A stretch of DNA of 64,000 nucleotides from Prochilodus magdalenae. Its lineage: Eukaryota > Chordata > Actinopteri > Characiformes > Prochilodontidae. Positions 51,401 through 62,725 of this stretch are shown piece by piece. The notes beneath the pieces are model-generated. The model was not told where the DNA came from and made no database searches. It saw nothing but the letters and a program-made list of their open reading frames with translations. The translations under genes were made by a program, and so were the position numbers. How positions within the stretch are numbered: the stretch's first letter is position 1; each line of letters begins with the position of its first letter. Location of the stretch: the NCBI GenBank assembly GCA_024036415.1, contig JAMWET010007157.1, forward strand, positions 1,355,001 through 1,419,000, written 5' to 3'.

Positions 51401-52285
51401 AGGAAAGATCTTGAAAAATCTTTAAAGGTACTGTACTGTACAAACTAGATCTTTTTGTTACTGTGCGTTTTAAACAGATGTAAATAATGTCTGTTCTGAT
51501 TGACTGGACTACATAATACCTAATTCAAAAACTTATGTTGCTGGAACTTATGTTGCTGGAAGTTCTTGTAGGTGGTAAACGATTTTATTCGGTATACTGA
51601 TTGGAATTTTTTTCTTAAGTATAAATTGAATTCTAACCACTATAGCGAAATAACACAAACAGCGCAATGTGCAAATTCCTGGATCACCTACCACTTTCTA
51701 GTTCCTAAATATCCTACCTCATTTTGAGGACTTTTTGGGTTTAGCCTTAGCCTAAAACAGACAGATGGATTCCTCTCATTCCATCTAAAGAGCCTCCTGA
51801 CTCATGGCCAGGGTCTTCTGCGTAAAACAGTCAGAGAAACAGGGGTTACTGAAACATGAATGACTATATTATTTCCTACATTCCAGCAATGGCTGACGTG
51901 TATATGATACACGTATAAGACCAATTAATAGGTACCTGAACAAAGCAGGAATTGGCTTCATATCTGAATTTCCCATTCCACCCTAAATGGTGCAGTAGTT
52001 GCATTCAGGCGACTGTACAGGTGCCAGAATGCAACTGTCACTTAATTTAGTGTGGAAAGAAAAATTTAAGCAAAAAACCTGGTAAGTAGCAAGTCAACAT
52101 GTTGATGGACAAACAGATTATGGCAATCTGGAGAATGGAATGGGATGGGAGGATTACAGACATGGGATGGTGACGTCATCGGTGGTGGGTTATGGGAAAT
52201 TGTAGAAATTAAGATGTTAAACAACATTTAGTTTTTATATTATTCTAGGTTAGAGAGGAACAACAACATATGTTGTTTATATGTA
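45492..52285. other. Gene-poor region, no gene supported
   Basis: Nearly 7 kb read on both strands without a convincing exon. The longest frame (49300..49686, + strand, 128 codons) is AT-rich with no domain. Short features: TA repeat at about 47673..47690 and a doubled 15-base word (CTTATGTTGCTGGAA) at 51531..51561. Confidence 0.4.
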
Positions 52286-53305
52286 CAGGAAATGAAATAT
52301 TTAAACACCCTGCGACTTTGCAAGTTCTCCCACTTAGAAATCATAGAGGGGTCTGAAATTTTCATCTTAGGTGCATGTCCAGAGAGACATAATCTAAAAA
52401 AAAACCCTGGAAGTCACTGTGTATGATTTTTTAATAATGTATTTGTGTATTACTGCTGCAAATAAATATTTGAACACCTGCCAATCAGCAAACATTCTGG
52501 CCCTCAAAGACCTGTTAGTCCGCCTCTAAAAACTCCACCTCCACTCCACTTATTATTCTAAATTAGAAGCACCTGTTTGAGGTCGTTAGCTGCATAAAGA
52601 CACCTGTCCACCCCACACAATCAGTAAGACTCCAACTACTAACATGGCTAAGACCAAAGAGCTATCCAAAGACACCAGAGACAAAATTGTTGACCTCCAC
52701 AAGGCTGGAAAGGGCTACGGGGCAATTGCCAAGCAGCTTGGTGAAAAAAGATCAACTGTTGGAACAATTATTAGAAAATGGAAGAAGCTAAACATGACTG
52801 TCAATCTCCCTCAGACTGGGGCTCCACGCAAGATCTCCCCTCGTGGCGTATTAATGATCCTAAGAAAGGTGAGGAATCAGCCCAGAACTACACGGGAGGA
52901 GCTGGTCAATTACCTGAAGAGAGCTGGCACCACTGTTTCCAAGGTTACTGTGGGTAATACAAAGTCATGCATGGCACAGAAGGTTCCCCTGCTTAAATCA
53001 GCACACGTCCAGGCCCGTCTTAAGTTTGCCCATGACCATTTGGATGATCCAGAGGAGTCGTGGGAGAAAGGTCTGTGGTCAGATGGTCCTAATTCCACTC
53101 GCCATGTTTGGAGGACGAAGAATGATGAGTACTATCCCAAAAACACCATCCCTACTGTGAAGCATGGGGGTGGAAGCATTGTGCTCTGGGGGTGTTTTTC
53201 TGCACATGGGACAGGACGACTGCACTGTATTAAGGAGAGGATGACCGGGGCCAGGTATTGCGAGATTTTGGGGAACAACCTCCTTCCCATGTTAATAAAC
53301 ATTCT
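52286..53305 (+). mobile_element. Tc1-like element with partly open transposase
   Basis: The left end follows TA at 52284..52285 and resembles the terminal repeat of the 41673 family (GAAATATTTAAACACCCTGC.. then TCTGAAATTTTCATCTTAGG). The plus strand has one open frame, 52644..53312, 222 codons: [20 protein letters not shown] starts the first helix-turn-helix, RKISPRG and [11 protein letters not shown] follow, then [20 protein letters not shown] and the catalytic-core block [21 protein letters not shown]. Compared with relatives it lacks a stretch after VTVGNTK and the residues between WSDG and NSTRHVWR, and it stops after NNLLPM, before the DNDPKH and DLNPIE blocks that hold the last two catalytic acids. 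The 3' part and right repeat are missing, so it is inactive. Confidence 0.88.
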
Positions 53306-54334
53306 AGAATAATAAGCACAGTTAACCTACTGAAAAAAAATGTACTTAAAGGAGTGATTTGTAAGATGACCCAACATGGGGCAGCATATTACCAGAAAGA
53401 CAAGATTGGCCGAGGCTAGTTGGTTAGCATGCTAACTTCAGAAAATACACATATCTGTCCTTGACACGCTGTCAAAACTTCACACTCTGTTAATAGTTTT
53501 AAGTAATTCTGGAATGTTTTAAACTAAAGAGCATTCATATAAAACGGTGCAGTTATACATGATCCTATTAATTAAACTATTGTCAAAATATTGTCCATTG
53601 AACATCTATGAAAATTAAACAGCAGCAGGACTGGGCATCTCCATCTAAAACATTAGGTATTTGGTCTCCCAAATTTGGTAATGTTGGGGTTTCTCTCAAA
53701 CATCTTAGCACAAAAATGAATCTGAAGTGGAACGTTATCTCTACCAGTGAAGACGATTCACAATAATACTGAGATGCTTTTAGGAGGCCACAGTATCCCA
53801 CTACCATTGAGGAAAATTATCATCTAAAGTACTGTTTATGCACGACCTTTTGATTTTGCTGCATAACCCCTGATACTAAAAGAGGATTTTCCAGGAATGG
53901 CATAGCATGCTGAGAATACACATGCTCAAGAGTGGTCAGCATTTTCATTGCTATAGTATATAAATCAAGCAAGAACTATTTTACAGCATAAGTCAAAAAT
54001 CTGCAGTAGATGAGCATTGCCCCTTTCCCCAAAGCATCAGTCAAAATAGCAGAGCGCTTCTAAAATGCCCTTTTATGATATTTTATACTATGCATGCTTC
54101 TGAGGCTCGGAAAACAATTTCACACTGAAACTCTCCATATGAGCAGTTTAAACCATATGCATCTTGCAACCACACTCTATAGCAGCCACCCATTATATAC
54201 TGCTAAAATGACTGAACACATACATTTCTAATAATGTGATTGTTACTGTTGCTAAAAGGTCATGATGACCCAACATATGCTTTGTGGAGTGCCGGTGCTG
54301 CCCCTGTCAAGTTGCCACTGTAGGCATTTGCCTA
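53306..54334. other. Intergenic, no feature seen
   Basis: No coding frame or repeat that I can support. Confidence 0.4.
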
Positions 54335-54600
54335 CATTCATGAATTCATGGAGAACAAAAAATTTCATTACAAAACCTACTTACCTATACTGATCATTCA
54401 GCAGTGTTTTCTTATTTGAGATTTGCTTTCAGTGGTTTAAGAACTCATCATGAATATGATGTAGACTTCTTCTAGGTTTCTTTTGCAAGAACTAATTTTA
54501 GAGAAAACGTAGGGCAATATTTGTGAACATGGTTCACTGCTTTCAGGTGCAATGACATTTCTCATAATATCCTAGAAAAACTATTTTCTGCAATACAAAT
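54335..54600. repeat. Local duplication, copy A
   Basis: About 265 bases repeated in direct orientation at 58082..58345, with roughly nine of ten bases identical by eye. Shared words include CCTACTTACCTATACTGATC, ATGAATATGATGTAGACTTC and TTTCTCATAATATCCTAGAA. No terminal repeats or coding frame. Confidence 0.85.
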
Positions 54601-55439
54601 ACACACACAGCCAGCCTCGGATGGACAACTTTATGTCGATTGGTCAGGTTGTTAAGCAGTTAAGTGTAACAAATATGCCATAATAGAAAAAGGAATAAGG
54701 GGCAAAGACTTTTTATGGCACTGTATATAAAAAATAATAGCTTAACAATTAATTAGGATCGCATCACAAAAAATGTTTCCTGGCCCTGAGTTTACCTCAA
54801 GAGCAAGCATTTGAAATTTATTAGAGCTCCAACTCTGTTCATTCATCTTATTTTCCTGTTAATCTGGGCACACACATACACTCCTTTCTGTTTATGTAAC
54901 TCCCACAGTCTCTTCTCAGACAGGTGATTGGTCCTCTGGGCTACTTCAGTCTCATCAACATGACAACCATAACAAGCTCAATCTAGTTGCTAACATTGAG
55001 AGACAATAGCACTAAGGTGAATCACTCTTCTTCAACCTCATGCAGCCATTAATATGAGCAATGGCAGATGTATCTTTGTAGTGTAATGTGGTATTTTTTA
55101 CTGTTCTGTTGCTGATGTTTTCTTTTATCTTTAACAAGAAAATGTGTCCCCTTGTGGTTTCCATCTACTTTCAAATGTATTTCTTAAATGTAAGAATTAA
55201 AATGTGTAGTTACCTCATATCTTTATATTTCATAGATGCATAGATGAGTTGTAAATATTACCTTTGCTCTCACTGAACTAGAACTGTGGATGTTGGTTTC
55301 ATGTTTGGAGCTGTTAGATTCATATCAGGTTGGAAGTAAAAAGGACCTCAGATATTACATTACATCATCATGGTAAAATAGGACTTTAGCAATTAGCCTT
55401 TTCTAGGTTTTTTGGGGGGCCGTCAGTGTGGTTCATGTT

Positions 55440-55670
55440 GGTTTTACAGGTACCAGCAAAAGGTGTAAATACACTCTAACATTTTGTTGGACCGCCTTTA
55501 GCTTTGATCATGGCACGTGATGGCTGTGGCATCGTTTCCACAATGTCACAACATTTGTTTTGGTCCAGTGCCATAATTTTTCCCCAAGATCTTATATTGA
55601 TGATGGAAGACCTGAACCACTGTGCAGTCCAGGTGGTGACCTTTTTTTGGCCAGGCAGTGTAATATTCAT
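55440..55670. mobile_element. Non-autonomous DNA-transposon-like repeat
   Basis: Contains ATTTTGTTGGACCGCCTTTAGC, TTTTTCCCCAAGATCTT and GATGATGGAAGACCTGAACC, words of a common fish interspersed repeat that normally codes part of a transposase. Here only a fragment is left. Confidence 0.45.
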
Positions 55671-57030
55671 TTTTGTGGTGCAACTTATTTGATTTAGCAA
55701 TGCATAGACCTAAACATGCATTGTAATTATCCTCAGTGTGTACTTGTGTACATTTGGTGCAACCGGTCCCGGATAATGATATTGGAAAATTATGACTGAA
55801 TCCCGAATGCTACTCCAACTCAACTCATCTCTTTTAGCCAGCATTTAGCATTGCTCACTTAAGGCTCAAATGCAGCTGTACTAGAGTATCTCATTCAGTT
55901 GGCAATGCTTTTCCATTAAAATGATAAAAGTTGTGAATTTGTTATGTTATATGTGATAAGATCTATAGCTAACTTATAAGATAACATATAAGAAGTAGTA
56001 AGTATTAGTAACAAAAAAAGCCTAATATTACTAAAAAAAACGAATATGAGATTTTACCAGAAGAACCAGATAAACAGGGTTTCATCTTTATATCCTGACA
56101 GCTTTAATGTGAGTTCTGGAACACACAGTCTTTTGGGGCAATTAGGCACAATCAAGAGAAAAATATCACTCATCATAATCACATCAGCTACGTAATCTAG
56201 CCATGGCAAGCAGCTGCAATCAATAGGAGTGAGACCCTTCTTTACTAAATTAATGATATTTCATATTTTTCAGACTTTCCTGTTTGAACATGCTTTAGAC
56301 ACTTTCAGAACATGCTTTAGACAAGTCTTTCAGAAAAGGTCTTAGTAAAATTTCAGAAACTTGTTACGTAAGTCCTTGTGATACAGGGTGAAAAGCTATT
56401 AAAATGTCCTGATTAAACTGAATTATGGCACCAGCGGAGGAAAAGCATTGAGAAAGAAAATTATATTTATGGTTAAAAAACAATTGTACAAATAGTATGT
56501 AACTAGAATTGTTTTCCAAGCATAAATATAAATGTCCTAATCATTTTAGAAATGTACAGCTATTTGCATGAACGATATGAGGTTCACATAACATTTTACA
56601 AATGTTAGCCGAATCACAGACCATTAGCATTTGTCTGCTTATCTAAAAGACTAGCTGCCTTCCTCTGCATAAATTCTGGCTTTCTGTGAATTTGAATATT
56701 TGTGGTTTTAATTTATTCTGTGCTCAATCAAGTTTGAATTAAATGTCTTTATCTGACATTTTTGCCAAACCTAAATGATGTGCACATAATTCATAATTAA
56801 ATGCTGTTTGTTGTTGTAGTGAGCCTATAAGAACAATTAACATAATATTACAAAATGCAAGTCACAAAGAAATTGTCCACATACACACAAATGTACAAAA
56901 TGTACAAATGAAGCGCTAAAAACTACAAAATGAATACTCTGATATCTAGGTTGCTCTCAACTGCTTTTACTTCACAAACATCCACATATTAATCAATGTG
57001 TACATGACTACTTAACATTAAAAAAATAAA
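55671..57030. other. Gene-free, partly conserved-looking non-coding DNA
   Basis: No exon or repeat seen. The segment 56530..56830 has even base composition with homeodomain-type words (TTTGCATGAA, CATAATTCATAATTAAATG) and no microsatellites, which is how vertebrate conserved non-coding elements often look. That is an impression, not a measured conservation. Confidence 0.25.
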
Positions 57031-57098
57031 CCCCTAGAACATAAGAAGGTGCTTGTCTAATCTAATTGTTACATATGGATTAATGGTACGTTCTGCCT
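57031..57098. repeat. Local short duplication, copy 1
   Basis: The words CCCCTAGAACA, GTCTAATCTAATTGTT and CATATGGATTAA occur in the same order here and at 57942..58010, with similar flanks. Direct repeat about 900 bases apart. Confidence 0.7.
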
Positions 57099-57599
57099 CT
57101 AGGCCACACTCATTTAGGACAAATAGTATAGCATCTTCACACCAATTAAAGAAATTATCAAATTAAAAGCTTAAAACAAAACCAAAAGTTTTCTGTGCCT
57201 CTCCAACCACATGGTCAAATCACACCATCTCAAATATGGAGTTCTTCTGTTATACAATTCTTTTTTTCAAAAAGCTTATGATACTTAGGTGGTTTAGGAA
57301 AGACAACTGTCTTTATATACTGGCTTTCAATAATGGAGTTTCAATTGTGTTACAGAATGTTTTACATCATGCAATCCAAGTGCAATTTATTTTCATGTAA
57401 GTTTAAAGCAAGTCAAATATGTTTTACACTGTAAAACCAGTCTTTCTGTTTTAGCATTACTGACACGATAATGAATGTGTACGTTCGTTATGATGTGAAT
57501 AATTCCTTACTATTTATCAAATCCTTTCACATGTAACACAGTAATACACCACAATGCATCAAGGCTATTTAATAATCTCTCACCTGCCACCATTTATTA

Positions 57600-57850
57600 A
57601 AATGATTAATGACATCTATGAAAAAAAAGTGGAACGCTCCAAATCCACTTTGTATTTGCTGCTTTTATGCTTGTTGCTGTCTGCTTTGTCCTAATATATT
57701 GAGGCAGGCCCAACCGCTCCTGCAGAAAGCAGATAAGGATGGTGCTTCTCCAGCTGTGGTAAGAGTACAGTGCATTACGTCTGTCCAGTTCAAGCCGCCG
57801 AATAAATTGCTAAGGCAAAACATTGTTAAAGCCTTCAGATGCCAGTAAAA
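57600..57850. promoter_or_regulatory. Candidate conserved non-coding element
   Basis: Less AT-rich than its flanks, with no coding frame that I recognise. It lies between the two short duplications. Words such as AGCAGATAAGGATGG (GATA-type) and TTCAAGCCGCCGAATAAATTGC stand out. Function is a guess; a 79-codon plus-strand frame here has no domain. Confidence 0.2.
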
Positions 57851-57941
57851 AGGTTTTAATTGACCAGCAATGTGTGACTAAGAACAGTAAATTAATACAT
57901 CTGTAAATGACTACTAATCAACATACAAAAAATACAATAAT

Positions 57942-58010
57942 CCCCTAGAACACAGTAAGAAGGTTCCTGTCTAATCTAATTGTTCCATATGGATTAAGGT
58001 ATGTTGTGCC
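57942..58010. repeat. Local short duplication, copy 2
   Basis: Partner of 57031..57098. It lies 70 bases before copy B of the longer duplication. Confidence 0.7.
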
Positions 58011-58081
58011 TTAATAAAAAATATTTTTTAATGAAATCTTGACACTACTGTTTTTTGGATGGGCCTCATATACATGGGCAT

Positions 58082-58345
58082 CATTTATGAATTCATGGAG
58101 AAAAAATTCCATTTCAAAACCTACTTACCTATACTGATCATTCAGCAGTATTTTCTTATTTGATGTATGCTTTCAGTGGTTTAAGAACTTATCATGAATA
58201 TGATGTAGACTTCTTCTAAGTTTATTTTGCAAGAACTAATTTTAGAGAAAACTTAGGGCAATATTTGTGAACATGGTCCATTGCTTTCAGGTACAATGAC
58301 ATTTCTCATAATATCCTAGAAAAACAATTTTCTGCAATACAAATA
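58082..58345. repeat. Local duplication, copy B
   Basis: Direct-orientation partner of 54335..54600, about 3.7 kb away. Homology starts at TCATGAATTCATGG / TTATGAATTCATGG and ends at CTGCAATACAAATA. The sequence outside these points does not match. Confidence 0.85.
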
Positions 58346-59580
58346 TGTTCAAGTTCAAAATGTTTACTCCTCAGTTCATATGGCCTATATATGAAAAGTA
58401 AGCTATTAATTAATAAAGAATTATTAAAGAAACCCACACATCTATTGGTTATGGTAAGCAGTGTTCTAGCCTGGGCCACATTTTGAATGAGGCATTATAC
58501 AGGACAGCCAGTCAGAAGAGAGATCATAAACACAGTAGAGATCATGGAGACCATAGAGATCACAAAGATCATATATTAAGTATTGTGCAACATTAATCTT
58601 TAAGTAATGAGATTTATACTTAAAACAACTACAGTTAAGTCTTGTTATTTAAGTTCATTCTTCAGGAATTATTCCAGATGAGATCAGATATTGGATTACT
58701 GATTTGAATAATTAAGAGCTAGACCTGGTAGACCATCAAAACTATCAACATCAGATAAACAGCACTTGAAGCTTTGAAGAACATCAAGCTTCACTCTTGT
58801 TTCAGATATGAACACATTCACTAGTGTTTCTATACAACCTTCCACTATGAGAAAACCCCTTAATGCTGTGGGTCTGAAAGGATGTGTAGCTGTGAAATAA
58901 AGATAAATGAATTAAAACGAAGAAAGTGTGTCCGGTTCTCAGAACAATGGACTGTCCACCCTAGAATATAAACCTCAACACCATTGAATGTTTTGGGGGT
59001 TACTTAAATAGTAAGAAGGAAAAAATGCTAAACCAACTTCTAAGACCAAATGTTTGTTTGAGGATTCTGACAAGCATTTTTCTTATCACTGAAAAATTAA
59101 TGACTTGGCTTCTTTGACTAGAAATGTAATAAATGAAAAGTCCACTGAATAACACACACTCACATACACATATATAGATGCATTACATTGGTCTGTCAAT
59201 CTTTACATTTATTTCACTCCTAACTCAGATTTACTTGGTCGTATCTCCCCAGTTTAATACCTGAATGCTCGTCTCTCTCATCTCTCCCAAAGCAATACCT
59301 TTCATAAGGTCCCTTAGGGGCAGGTAGGGGCAGTTGTTTTTCCTAATCTGATCTATTTCCTTCCTCTAGTCATCTACAGCAAAACGAATGAAAAGCCTCA
59401 CCGCGGAACACAGAAGACACACTGTCCCTGCTTGGCGCTTCAGCCCCGATTCAAGAGCCCTCTCACACCACTCACACAAACATTTTAATATTAATAATTA
59501 ACCTCTCCAAGAGCTGTTTTGAATTTCCCCTTTTTTTGCCAAGTTTCTTTGTATCACTGACTAACGCTACTTTATTTCCT
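58346..59580. other. Intergenic, no gene seen
   Basis: Short imperfect AGATCA repeats at about 58518..58575. No coding frame of substance. Confidence 0.4.
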
Positions 59581-59796
59581 TCTCAGAAGAGAAGAGGAGG
59601 ACTTTGTTCAGCTTGTTTATTAGCATCACAATGGCGGGGATGATGAGAGAGCTAAAAGAGGCTGTTGCTATGAGACGGTTGATGGGGCTGTCACCAGGGC
59701 GGAGGTTTATCTTGTGCTCTGTGGCCAAGGCGCGGGTGGATAAGGACGTGCTGGCCCTCTCTCCAATCGCTGAGCGAGGGAGTTGGGGTTGTTAAT
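59581..59796. other. CpG-rich islet with open frames, possible exon
   Basis: A plus-strand acceptor TTATTTCCTTCTCAG precedes an open frame of about 68 codons that includes MAGMMRELKEAVAMRRLMGL and ends at TAA 59793..59795. The block 59630..59795 has about nine CpGs in 165 bases inside a CpG-poor region, and codon third positions are GC-rich, both coding-like. The minus strand is also open for about 70 codons and includes a hydrophobic stretch (RLIATASFSSLIIPAIVMLI) that could span a membrane. I recognise neither protein. It may be a lone terminal exon, a conserved regulatory element or a retrogene fragment. Confidence 0.35.
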
Positions 59797-60529
59797 CACG
59801 GAGAAGCACTACTCTCATGACCCTGTTCACACACTGGCACACACACATACACCAGACTCTAAAGTGTAGTAGTCACACTTGAGCTCTGGTCACACATATA
59901 ATAGAGCAATAGATACGCAGGCACACACACTATCAGGATATACATAGTGCTATATGCATAAACACGAGTTCCACAGAAATAGACTCTTCACATATACTAC
60001 CATTCAAAAGTTTCACTCGTATATTAACAATTTTTGTTCATTTATGTACATTAATAACTCATGAAAGAAAGATTTATAGGCTATAAATCAGACACCAGAA
60101 TGTATTTTACATAGTTTCATAAACAGCTCAAGCACATTATTTGACAAAAAATGTATGTGATAACACTTACTGCTATCAGGTGCATAAAATCAAACACATA
60201 ATCCTGCATATAGACAAACAGTGGTAGTAAATGAGTCTACTGAGTACTGAGGAGCTCAGTGAAGTGTGACACTGCATGTCACCTTTACCACACATCAGTT
60301 TCTACCATGCAGGATCTGCGACTGATGACTGTAAGTGCTATTACAGTGAAATCGCCATAGAGCAATTGATCATACATACCCACAGAGCGGAGGCACTGAG
60401 AGTTAAGGGCTTAGTGCCTATCCTCTATTGCATCACTCACTACACAGTTACAAACTATGTTTGGAAGTATACTCATCACGAAAGGAACCAGGAACTTCAT
60501 AAAGTGAGCAGCTGCACACAAGCTTAGGA
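59797..60529. other. Intergenic, CA-rich
   Basis: Short CA/CACA stretches at 59827..59945. No gene seen. Confidence 0.4.
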
Positions 60530-60720
60530 TCACTATGCATAATGTTAAGCATTGTCTGGAGTGGTATAAAGCCCCCTACTGCCATGTAAGTGCCAACAGT
60601 AAACTTTGGTGGAGGGAAAATAATGGTCTGGGCTGGAGGGGGGGGGTGTTTGGGGTTGAGTCTCCTAAACCCTATTCGGACGAGATTAGTACCTGAGGTT
60701 CACCACAGACTTAAACAATC
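60530..60720 (+). mobile_element. Tc1-like transposase remnant
   Basis: The words GTGCCAACAGTAAACTTTGG, TGGAGGGAAAATAATGGTCT and GGGCTGG..GTGTTTGGGG follow a conserved catalytic-core block (PTVKFGGG-IMVWG-FS) of another fish Tc1-like family. Frames are broken. Directly after it, ATTCGGACGAGATTAG is a word of a separate dispersed fish repeat. Confidence 0.6.
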
Positions 60721-62604
60721 AGGTTAATTGTTTTGGCTTGGTTTACAAAAAGGTAAAAGGTGCCAGAATGTTCTGGCAAAGGAGCACAGTCAGTAAAAAT
60801 GATGGACATGATGCATTGTTTAAGGTGAGACATTTTACCATTTCATGAAAATGATTAACTCAAGAACATGATGGCAACAACACATCTCAAAAATATTGGC
60901 ACAGGGAAAGTAAAAGGCTAAATAGAAAATCTACTTATTCATCACTGTGGAGTGGCAGTTCTACTGCTTTGTGCTTCTGCTTCTGCTAAAAAAAAACTAA
61001 TTGGAAACTAAAAAAAATGAAGTATGGTCTCTGAATTTTGCACAATACTGTCTTTAGAATGCTTGATATCTGAAACATTGTCAAATATAAAATATGATGA
61101 TTAAATGGAAGGAAGGAAAGGCAACTCCTTTGTCTTCACACATATTTATAGGGTGGTTTAGATTGTAATGATATGCTTCTCAAGGGTATTTTGTCAGGTT
61201 TTCAGCTCTTTTGCTCCAGGCATGTGTGAATTAGGTCTCCCTGCAGTTTCTTTTGTAGCGGAGAGTGAACCTGCTGAGCCTGAGTCATGAGCCTCTTAAT
61301 TTTTCTTCACAATTGAACATTTTTGCACAGTGTTCACAGTATACACATTAACAGACTCTGCTTATGGTTCATTAAATCAGTACTGTACTATGTTTCAACT
61401 CTATTTTCTCCCAGCAGAAACAGAGTGGCAGAGCGTTTCCTGCCCTGTAGCGTTTGCAGAGCTTAAAATATTGCATCTGCCATAACTGTCCCATTTGTTT
61501 TTACTGCATTTTATAACAAGTAAAATTGTTGCCATGGCATTTAGAACATGTGGTAGATGTTTCATAGCTCAAGAAAATGTGTGCCATAGCACATTAGGTG
61601 TTCAATGCCTTTAAATAAGTCAGCTGTCAAAAAGAACACATAGATCTAGAGTAGAACAGAAAGAAACAGACTGTCAGCGAACTGCTAAAAATATTATAAT
61701 GCTGATCAAAGTAAATGAGGAATTTTTAACTTCTGTGAAAGTCAAAGCCCTTGAACTGCTATGATGACTCCTGAAGCTTTCAGATATCACAATGTGAGTA
61801 ACACAGAACTTAGAGGGTTGACAATATTGTGGCTTTAATATGCTTTGAGGAAAACATTGCAATTATGGATGTTTAAAAACGATTTTGTGGAGTAATACAA
61901 AAGTGTCATGCTACTGTTACCATTAATTGTCAACATATGTAATAACGTTTCATATTATAATGACTAACTAGACTACAAGTGACAAGATTACAAGCACAGC
62001 ATTCGACATAAGCCATAATGACGTCAAACATGATGGAATGTTTGGAATATGTCATAAAGCTAATTGTAACATGATAATGTTGGACATAATATACCATTAC
62101 AGCATTTGTCATGTTTGTCAATGATAAGTAACGAGATTCAAGTGAAGTGTCTCTACAACATTTATGCCTGCTAATATGTGCATTTTGCAATTTTCCTCTT
62201 TGCAAAGGAGCAACATACAAATAAAATTTGAACAGATCCAAGAACATCATGTGGGAATATGTATTACTGTTAGCATAGTACATTTCCAGCCAGCTACACT
62301 GTTCTCAACAAAGGTAACAACAATAGTTCCATATAGAACTCACATGTTCATGCTTCTATATAAAAAGCCTTTCTTCACTAAAGGAGCCTTTAATAGCCCT
62401 CTTTTTGCCTTTAGATGTAGGCTTGCAGGCAAGGGTCACTTCTGCAGGGCAAAACACCTTCCTTTGTCATTATGGTGTGATTAAGATTATAAGAAAGGCT
62501 TAATGAGCAATATTTCATTAAATTCCAGTCAGAGATAACTCAGATACTGTCAGTGGTTCTACTCTATGAATATAATGGCTATAAAGATATATATATATAT
62601 TCTC
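60721..62604. other. Intergenic, no gene seen
   Basis: AT-rich. A repeat word related to the MITE-like element at 19868..20180 occurs near 62325. Frames of 117 and 106 codons overlap on opposite strands at about 61930..62484 and neither has a domain. Confidence 0.4.
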
Positions 62605-62725
62605 AGCACAGCGACAGTGATGTGATGTTATGTTAGTATGTGTTGCGCTGGTGTGAGTGGATCAGACATAGCAGTACTGCTGGACCTCGTTGTCACTGCT
62701 TGACTATGAATAGCCCACCAACCAA
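62605..62725 (+). repeat. Partial copy of high-copy fish repeat
   Basis: TGTGTTGCGCTGGTGTGAGTGGATCAGACATAGCAG and following bases match the family of the repeat at 17796..18045, opposite orientation. Truncated and diverged. A TA run precedes it. Confidence 0.5.

Noticed and set aside
61930..62484. Two overlapping frames of 117 and 106 codons on opposite strands
   Set aside because: Neither has protein-like composition or splice sites; mutual overlap suggests chance.
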